This document shows positions 6,797 through 9,858 of a stretch of 9,858 nucleotides of DNA, one piece after another. The stretch is from Rhodocyclaceae bacterium (GTDB lineage Bacteria > Pseudomonadota > Gammaproteobacteria > Burkholderiales > Rhodocyclaceae), in the NCBI GenBank assembly GCA_017444505.1, contig JAFSWK010000166.1:1-9858 (forward strand), written 5' to 3'. Positions within the stretch are counted from its first letter, which is position 1. The number at the start of each line of letters is the position of its first letter. The position numbers were made by a program, and so were the translations under genes. The notes beneath the pieces are model-generated. The model worked only from the letters and a program-made list of their open reading frames with translations. It ran no database searches and was not told the DNA's origin.

Positions 6797-7489
6797 ATGC
6801 GCCAGCTCACCCTCGACATCACGCCGCACAGCGAACCGACCTTCGACAATTTCATCGCCGGTGCCAACGAAGAAGCACTGGCCACGCTGCGCGCACACGT
6901 CGCCCGCGCCCCCGCGCTGGCCGTGCACGGCTGTTACTTGTGGGGAGAAGCCGCCTGCGGGCGCACGCATTTGCTCACCGCCGCCGTGCATGAAGCGCAG
7001 CGCAACGGGCGCGGCGGCCTCTATCTTGCCGCGCAGCAAATCGGCGACGCGCCGCTGCCGGATGCGCCGGGTCTGCTCGCAGTCGATGACATTCATTTGC
7101 TGGACGATGCCGCCCAGGTCACGCTTTTCGACGCCTACAACCGCGCCCGCGAACACGGCCAGCGCCTGCTGCTGGCGGGGGATGCGCCGCCGGTCAAACT
7201 GGCGCTGCGCGAAGAACTGCGCACGCGCGTCGGGCAATGTCTGGTCTTTGCGCTGCACCCGCTGCGCAATGAAGACCGCGTGCGCCTGCTCGCGCACCTG
7301 GCGCGCGAGCGCGGCTTTACGCTGGAAGAGGCACACCTTCGCGCCATCCTGACCCACTCCGCCCGCGACCTGCCCAGCCTGATCGCCTTCCTGGACGCCC
7401 TCGACGAAGCCAGCCTGATGCAAGGCAGGGCAGTAACGCTGCCCCTGATTCACCGCCTGCTGGCCGCAGCGGACGAATCCCGCTGCTGA
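6797..7489 (+). CDS. hda: DnaA regulatory inactivator Hda
   Basis: A 230-aa AAA+ protein homologous to DnaA domain III. With the DNA-loaded beta clamp it stimulates hydrolysis of DnaA-bound ATP, resetting initiation (RIDA). The N-terminus carries the clamp-binding pentapeptide-like motif Q-L-T-L-D-I (3-8), which fixes the start at 6797 rather than the upstream in-frame ATG. Walker A is G-E-A-A-C-G-R-T (50-57); Arg replaces the usual Lys, as in E. coli Hda. Walker B is L-L-A-V-D-D-I-H (93-100), sensor I is L-L-L-A-G-D (124-129), and R144 aligns with the arginine finger. Length matches the family. It follows the permease by 7 bp, an order conserved in many Beta- and Gammaproteobacteria. No strong ribosome site is visible, so translation probably couples to the upstream gene. 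Confidence 0.93.
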   Translation: MRQLTLDITPHSEPTFDNFIAGANEEALATLRAHVARAPALAVHGCYLWGEAACGRTHLLTAAVHEAQRNGRGGLYLAAQQIGDAPLPDAPGLLAVDDIHLLDDAAQVTLFDAYNRAREHGQRLLLAGDAPPVKLALREELRTRVGQCLVFALHPLRNEDRVRLLAHLARERGFTLEEAHLRAILTHSARDLPSLIAFLDALDEASLMQGRAVTLPLIHRLLAAADESRC

Positions 7490-7514
7490 GCGGTGCTTCG
7501 ACAGGGTTCAGCAG

Positions 7515-7558
7515 GCTCCCTCTTGGAGGGAGCTGGCGGCGAAGCCGACTGAGGGAGG
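7515..7558. repeat. REP-like palindromic element after hda
   Basis: GCTCCCTC (7515-7522) and GAGGGAGC (7526-7533) form a perfect 8-bp hairpin. A small GGC-GAA-GCC hairpin and a second GAGGGAGG (7551-7558) follow, which can compete for the CTCCCTC arm. This layout (CTCCCTC stem, then GGCGGCGAAGCCG, then GAGGGAG) resembles short dispersed repeats seen in intergenic regions of many bacterial genomes. There is no T-run. It marks the junction between the core block and the accessory block. Confidence 0.55.
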
Positions 7559-7627
7559 GCGTGCGCGGGGCTGCGGTGATGCAACAACCGGCGCGGACGC
7601 AGGAAAGCGAACCGCCGCTTGCGTGTC

Positions 7628-7656
7628 TTGGCAAGCATTTGCGCGCATCGCATAAT
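7628..7656 (+). promoter_or_regulatory. sigma-70-type promoter of the toxin-antitoxin operon
   Basis: TTGGCA (7628-7633) and CATAAT (7651-7656) each match the consensus at five of six positions with exactly 17 bp between them. They end 34 bp before the antitoxin ATG, so the leader would be about 27 nt. This is the best promoter in the window. Confidence 0.75.
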
Positions 7657-7664
7657 GCGCATTA
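7653..7664. promoter_or_regulatory. palindromic operator overlapping the -10 of the toxin-antitoxin promoter
   Basis: TAATGCGCATTA is a perfect 12-bp palindrome that starts inside the -10 hexamer. The overlapping pair GCGCAT (7643-7648) and ATGCGC (7655-7660) adds a second dyad. The position and symmetry suit autorepression by the ribbon-helix-helix antitoxin encoded next, as is usual for type II toxin-antitoxin operons. Confidence 0.6.
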
Positions 7665-7690
7665 CGTATTGCGGGAACAGGGAGAACGCC

Positions 7691-7939
7691 ATGCAACGGA
7701 GACTGACGATTACGCTGGATGAAGCTGTCTATGACGGTCTGCATCAACTGGTCGGGCGCGGGAAAATCGCCAAATTTATTGAAGACCAGATTCGCCCGCT
7801 GGTAACCAACACGGCGCTGGAAGACGGCTACCGGGCGATGGCGGAGGACAAGGAACGCGAAGCCGAAGCGCAGGAATGGTGCAATGCGCTCATCGCAGAC
7901 GTGGAGCGCGCAGGAGAAGAACCGGATGCTGCGCGGTGA
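7691..7939 (+). CDS. type II antitoxin, ribbon-helix-helix MazE-like
   Basis: An 82-aa protein. Residues 2-8 (Q-R-R-L-T-I-T) read as the DNA-contacting beta strand of a ribbon-helix-helix fold, followed by two helices (about 10-22 and 24-38, with G-R-G-K-I-A-K-F-I-E-D). The C-terminal half is Glu/Ala/Asp-rich and likely disordered until it wraps the toxin. The ATG at 7691 has GGGAG six bases upstream. It overlaps the toxin start by 14 bp, and the toxin is unmistakably MazF, which settles the role. It should neutralise the toxin by direct binding and repress its own promoter through the palindrome at 7653-7664. It is a MazE in role but differs from the AbrB-fold MazE of E. coli, so I give no symbol. 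Confidence 0.85.
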   Translation: MQRRLTITLDEAVYDGLHQLVGRGKIAKFIEDQIRPLVTNTALEDGYRAMAEDKEREAEAQEWCNALIADVERAGEEPDAAR

Positions 7940-8252
7940 AGTATGGTGGGTGGAGTTTGACCCTGCCGTGGGCAGCGAAATCCGCAAGACACGTCCGGCA
8001 ATCATTGTGAGTAACGATGCGGCAAACCGCCACATTTCCCGTGTTGTTGTCGTGCCCGTTACCAGCAATACCGGGCGCGTTTATCCCGGCGAGGCGGTTG
8101 TGACAATCGGCGGGCAGAAAAGCAAGGCGATGGCCGATCAGATTATGTCCGCCGACAAGTCCCGGCTGAAAGAACGTCTGGGCACGCTTTCCAGAACCGA
8201 CCTGCGCGCCGTGGAAAAAGCCATCAAGGTGCATCTGGCCTTGCCGCTTTGA
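7926..8252 (+). CDS. mazF: MazF/PemK-family endoribonuclease toxin
   Basis: A 108-aa single-domain toxin that cleaves mRNA at specific short sequences and arrests growth when the antitoxin is lost. Family signatures are clear: R-G-E-V-W-W-V-E-F-D-P (3-13), G-S-E-I-R-K-T-R-P (16-24) with R23 the expected catalytic Arg, S-N-D (29-31), V-P-V-T-S-N (43-48) with T46/S47 at the other catalytic position, and K-A-M-A-D-Q-I (73-79). The length is typical and nothing is missing, so it should be active. The ATG at 7926 has AGGAG nine bases upstream, inside the antitoxin gene. The longer in-frame start at 7884 is unlikely because homology begins at M-L-R-G-E-V. Cleavage specificity cannot be told from sequence. 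Confidence 0.93.
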   Translation: MLRGEVWWVEFDPAVGSEIRKTRPAIIVSNDAANRHISRVVVVPVTSNTGRVYPGEAVVTIGGQKSKAMADQIMSADKSRLKERLGTLSRTDLRAVEKAIKVHLALPL

Positions 8253-8360
8253 GGATTTCACCGCCCTGCGGCGCATCGTTGGCGTTCCGTGCGGGTTTGG
8301 TCATGCCGCAACCGTCGGTTTTTTTGTGCGTGCGGCGTTTCCGTGCGCGCGATGCGGTAG

Positions 8361-8380
8361 GGGTTTGATTCATCAAACCC
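8361..8380. repeat. 20-bp palindrome GGGTTTGAT-TC-ATCAAACCC
   Basis: Perfect 9-bp arms flank a 2-nt centre. It sits inside a larger imperfect dyad: CCGCAACCGT (8306-8315) can pair with ACGGTTGTGG (8384-8393), counting one G-U. It lies in the gap after mazF, and no gene uses this stretch. Confidence 0.6.
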
Positions 8381-8414
8381 GAAACGGTTGTGGGTGTGCA
8401 GACGCATATAACAG
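8379..8414 (-). repeat. copy 1 of a diverged 36-nt repeat flanking the small-membrane-protein array
   Basis: It aligns without gaps to 9518-9553 with 26 of 36 identities by eye. The shared blocks are CCG, GGG, GACGC and ATAACAG. Both copies are in the same orientation, one downstream and one upstream of the minus-strand array. Confidence 0.45.
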
Positions 8415-8437
8415 CAGCGCCGCCAGCGGGCACGGCC

Positions 8438-8474
8438 AAGAAAAGAGCCGCCGCGTGCTGCGGGGCGCTTTTTG
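8438..8474. terminator. probable bidirectional terminator between mazF and the small-membrane-protein array
   Basis: An imperfect GC-rich hairpin (about 8446-8455 with 8461-8469, loop TGCTG, one bulge and one mismatch) is flanked by AAGAAAAG on the left and CTTTTTG on the right. It can therefore end plus-strand transcripts from mazF and minus-strand transcripts from the 79-codon gene ending at 8490. A second, weaker plus-strand candidate is AACC-GTC-GGTT followed by T7 at 8310-8325. Confidence 0.5.
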
Positions 8475-8489
8475 TTTGGGCGGGTGCGG

Positions 8490-8729
8490 TTACTTTTTGC
8501 CCGCAATCAGCGCGATGACCAGCAACACGCACGCCACGGCGGACAACAAGAGAAAGCCGCTCAGAAAGAGGGAAAACAGGAATTTTGAAAAAAACCGCAA
8601 GTCGCCGCCGTTATGTGCCGCCCAGAGCGGGCTTCCGATCAAGCAGATAATCAGCGTCCACAAAGGTATCGCCAACAAGGGATTGGCCTGTTTTTGAGGC
8701 GCGCTTTTCTTCACAGGTTTCTTCATCAT
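8490..8729 (-). CDS. small two-helix membrane protein A (paralogous array)
   Basis: I do not recognise the family. The product is up to 79 aa: a Lys-rich N-terminus (M-M-K-K-P-V-K-K), a first helix at about 17-37 ending in G-S-P-L-W, a short His/Asn/Gly/Asp loop (39-46), a second long hydrophobic segment at about 50-75, and a Lys-Lys end. By the positive-inside rule both termini face the cytoplasm. Tandem ATGs lie at 8729 and 8726; the second aligns with the start of gene B and has better spacing from AGAGGG. It shares with gene B the protein motif I-x-[SN]-P-L-W and a matching DNA stretch around CCGCTCTGG. The upstream leader is repeated at the two other genes. It is the last gene of the array and reads toward the terminator near 8440-8470. 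Confidence 0.72.
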   Translation of the reverse strand: MMKKPVKKSAPQKQANPLLAIPLWTLIICLIGSPLWAAHNGGDLRFFSKFLFSLFLSGFLLLSAVACVLLVIALIAGKK

Positions 8730-8786
8730 GACACCCTCTCACCTTGAAACCGCAATCCGCATCAACATGGACACCCGCGAGCAAGA
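8726..8786 (-). repeat. leader repeat copy 1 (upstream of gene A)
   Basis: A ~50-nt upstream sequence shared by the three array genes. Its core on the minus strand reads GATGCGGATTGCGGTTTCAA then GG (8763-8742), differing from copy 2 at 3 of 22 positions. Both copies also share GCGGGTGTC further upstream. The 3' end supplies the ribosome site. Confidence 0.75.
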
Positions 8787-8790
8787 TAGG

Positions 8791-8811
8791 GTGGGCAACA
8801 AAGTTGCCCAC
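8791..8811. repeat. hairpin repeat GTGGGCAAC-AAA-GTTGCCCAC, copy 1
   Basis: A perfect 9-bp inverted repeat with a 3-nt loop, between the remnant stop codon (8813) and leader copy 1. The equivalent interval between genes C and B lacks it, so it looks inserted. The same arms occur at 9681-9700, each followed on the plus strand by CTCTACGCTCGCTTGCC or CTACGCTTGCTTTGCC. Confidence 0.75.
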
Positions 8812-8812
8812 T

Positions 8813-8893
8813 CTACGCTCGCTTGCCAAGTATGCCGTCGAAGGTTCCGATGACTACAAAATAGAGCATCACGAATTGCAAGAACTTTGTTTG
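8813..8893 (-). pseudogene. 3' remnant of a fourth array paralogue
   Basis: Directly after the stop of gene B and in the same frame, 26 sense codons run to a TAG at 8813. The piece F-V-M-L-Y-F-V-V-I-G-T-F-D-G-I aligns residue by residue with the C-terminus of gene B (F-M-V-L-F-C-V-V-F-G-L-L-R-G-L), with matching DNA. The ending I-L-G-K matches the last residues of gene C (ATACTTGGCAAG against ATACTCGGCAAG). No start codon or leader precedes it. It reads as the tail of another small membrane protein gene left by unequal recombination. Confidence 0.6.
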
Positions 8894-9076
8894 TCATAAT
8901 CCACGCAGGAGACCGAAGACTACACAAAAGAGCACCATGAATCCGAACAAGCCAAAAATTGCCATAATGCCATTAGACAACCAGAGCGGATTTACGATCA
9001 GTATTAGCAATACGACCGCGCCGATGATATACAGCCATGCGCCCTTTACATGTTCCCGTTTTTTCTGAGTTTTCAT
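8894..9076 (-). CDS. small two-helix membrane protein B (paralogous array)
   Basis: A 60-aa protein of an unrecognised family: basic N-terminus (M-K-T-Q-K-K-R-E), helix 1 at about 13-29, N-P-L-W turn at 30-33, helix 2 at about 37-57, and R-G-L end. The ATG at 9076 has AGGAA six bases upstream within leader copy 2. It resembles gene A in helix-turn-helix layout and in the P-L-W turn, and resembles the following 3' remnant in its C-terminus. The three genes lie head to tail on the minus strand with gaps of 65 bp (C to B) and 164 bp including the remnant (B to A), so they may be co-transcribed. The DNA here is visibly less GC-rich than the purM-hda block, suggesting acquisition from elsewhere. 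Confidence 0.68.
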   Translation of the reverse strand: MKTQKKREHVKGAWLYIIGAVVLLILIVNPLWLSNGIMAIFGLFGFMVLFCVVFGLLRGL

Positions 9077-9130
9077 GATGATTTCCTACCTTGAAGCTGC
9101 TATCCGCATCTACATTGACACCCGCGACGG
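9077..9130 (-). repeat. leader repeat copy 2 (upstream of gene B)
   Basis: The core on the minus strand is GATGCGGATAGCAGCTTCAA then GG (9110-9089). It is preceded by GCGGGTGTCAATGTA as in copy 1 and differs from copy 3 at 2 of 22 core positions. It lies between the stop of gene C and the start of gene B. Confidence 0.75.
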
Positions 9131-9141
9131 CGTGGGCGGCG

Positions 9142-9369
9142 TTACTTGCCGAGTATGCTGGCGATAATGGCGACAATTGACACGATGGCAGACACGAAGA
9201 CCGCGAACAGTACGGCGGCCAAAATCGCGGATTCGACCGGGTTTAAGCCTGGTCCCGGATTCGCAAATTCTGCCGCGATGATTGCAAGCAGAATCAGCCA
9301 TCCTGTTGCGCCGACAATAGGGCTGACGCTCTGGGTTTTTTCCTCGTGATTCTTTGAGGTTTTCATCAT
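9142..9369 (-). CDS. small two-helix membrane protein C (paralogous array)
   Basis: A 75-aa protein of an unrecognised family. It has a hydrophilic, Lys/Glu-rich N-terminus (1-16), helix 1 at about 17-34, a turn with N-P-G-P-G-L-N-P (37-44), a long second helix of Ala/Val/Ile at about 47-72, and the end S-I-L-G-K. Tandem ATGs lie at 9369 and 9366 behind a run of G (AAGGGGGGA). The second ATG (M-K-T-S-K) matches the start of gene B (M-K-T-Q-K). Its 3' end (ATACTCGGCAAG) recurs at the end of the remnant at 8813-8893. It is the first gene of the array within the window; whether more units lie beyond 9858 is unknown. Confidence 0.68.
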   Translation of the reverse strand: MMKTSKNHEEKTQSVSPIVGATGWLILLAIIAAEFANPGPGLNPVESAILAAVLFAVFVSAIVSIVAIIASILGK

Positions 9370-9425
9370 GGCATCCCCCCTTGAAGCTGTTATTCGCATC
9401 AACATCAAAACCACCGAGGCCATCA
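9370..9425 (-). repeat. leader repeat copy 3 (upstream of gene C)
   Basis: The core on the minus strand is GATGCGAATAACAGCTTCAA then GG (9400-9379), preceded by GGTTTTGATGTT. It diverges from copies 1 and 2 further upstream, so this marks the left limit of the duplicated unit on the transcript side. Confidence 0.75.
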
Positions 9426-9517
9426 ACAGCCAAAATTTTGAACATGCTGTAATTATCCTGCACAACAGGCTCAAAAACTGACCCTGCATGGTGCATCCAC
9501 AAGAGAAATTTTTTGCC

Positions 9518-9553
9518 CCGTGACGATTGCGGGCGCACCGACGCCCATAACAG
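9518..9553 (-). repeat. copy 2 of the diverged 36-nt repeat
   Basis: It aligns without gaps to 8379-8414 (26 of 36 identities by eye) in the same orientation. It lies about 150 bp upstream of gene C on the transcript side. Confidence 0.45.
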
Positions 9554-9680
9554 GCCGCGCTGGATGCGACGCGGGCGCGTGAGCCAGTCTCAACAGGGGA
9601 AACGTCGTGGAACGGAGGCGAAAGAGCCGAAGCGCAGCTTTGTCCGCCGGAGCCGGAAGCCGCCCTCAAAGGGCGGCAAC

Positions 9681-9700
9681 GTGGGCAACAAGTTGCCCAC
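9681..9700. repeat. hairpin repeat GTGGGCAAC-AA-GTTGCCCAC, copy 2
   Basis: Perfect 9-bp arms identical to those at 8791-8811, with a loop of two bases instead of three and similar right-hand flanking sequence. An unrelated 8-bp hairpin (9659-9677) sits three bases to its left. Confidence 0.75.
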
Positions 9701-9858
9701 CTACGCTTGCTTTGCCTTCCCGCCTTCGTCCTTTGGGCGACCATGCGGCGCGCGATGACGACCCCCGCGTCTTCGCTGCCCCCCGCGCCAAGCCGTTCGC
9801 GCCGCCGTGCCCGCAAAGAGAAGTTTTGCAAAGACTTCGGGCGGAACTTCATGCTTGC

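Larger units (their letters stand above)
9426..9858. other. 433-bp stretch without a convincing gene
   Basis: A minus-strand frame is open from 9852 into gene C, but it is Arg/Cys/Ser-rich and merges with gene C, and nothing in it looks like a domain. The stretch holds copy 2 of the 36-nt repeat (9518-9553) and two back-to-back hairpins at 9659-9677 (GCCGCCCT-CAA-AGGGCGGC) and 9681-9700. Near the right end is a small dyad around TTTGCAAA. It may be a decayed or repeat-derived intergenic region carrying the promoter of the array. Confidence 0.45.

Noticed and set aside
8371..8480. A small plus- or minus-strand protein gene in the mazF-array gap
   Set aside because: The open frames here run through the palindrome and the terminator hairpin and show no ribosome site or domain, so a structured noncoding gap explains the sequence better.
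8611..9538. A shared peptide frame (V-D-A-x-x-x-F-K) running through all three array leaders in another frame
   Set aside because: It could be read as a leader peptide. However, differences between the three copies are not concentrated at third codon positions and the frames continue as shadows of the membrane genes, so the repeat looks like DNA-level duplication.
9142..9852. A 236-codon minus-strand frame including gene C
   Set aside because: The upstream part is Arg/Cys/Ser-rich with no recognisable domain, crosses leader copy 3 and hairpin copy 2, and lacks a ribosome site. Gene C starting at 9369/9366 is far more credible.
1..9858. CRISPR array, tRNA, rRNA or insertion-sequence transposase
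   Set aside because: No regularly spaced repeats with unique spacers, no cloverleaf or rRNA signature, and no transposase-like frame were seen.

Overview
The window comes from a GC-rich proteobacterium. The purM / AI-2E-family permease / hda order fits Beta- or Gammaproteobacteria, and I cannot name a genus from sequence alone. It has three parts: an anaerobic-respiration or periplasmic redox block on the minus strand (1-3168), a core housekeeping block (3588-7489), and an accessory block (7490-9858) that looks less GC-rich and is full of short repeats.

Redox block, in minus-strand order. First comes an unrecognised 123-aa exported protein (3168-2797). Next is an extremely methionine-rich exported protein built almost only from Met-Ser-Gly triplets (2610-2104), with its own rho-independent terminator (2036-2080). 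Then comes a pentahaem c-type cytochrome with a lipoprotein-type signal (1895-912), overlapping by ATGA the start of a Tat-exported molybdopterin oxidoreductase of the DmsA type (915 to beyond the left edge). The last two clearly form one transcript and probably an electron-donor/terminal-reductase pair. A DMSO-reductase-family enzyme beside a methionine polymer suggests, as inference only, oxidation and re-reduction of periplasmic methionine. That would be functionally comparable to the Met-rich scavenger / MsrP systems.

Core block. A PHP-domain RNase AM / nucleoside bisphosphate phosphatase (rnm/yciV type, +) converges on purM (-). PurM is divergent from a PerM-like AI-2E family membrane protein (+), which is followed 7 bp later by hda (+), the DnaA-inactivating clamp partner.

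Accessory block. It opens with a REP-like palindromic element. A MazEF-type toxin-antitoxin operon follows, with a near-consensus promoter and a palindromic operator over its -10. Next is a structured gap ending in a probable bidirectional terminator. Then comes a minus-strand tandem array of three small two-helix membrane proteins (79, 60 and 75 codons). Each is preceded by a copy of the same ~50-nt leader, and a fourth paralogue is present only as a 3' remnant. The array and its flanks carry two copies of a GTGGGCAAC hairpin and two diverged copies of a 36-nt sequence. The last ~460 bp show no convincing gene. The array and the methionine-polymer locus are the parts most worth following up.
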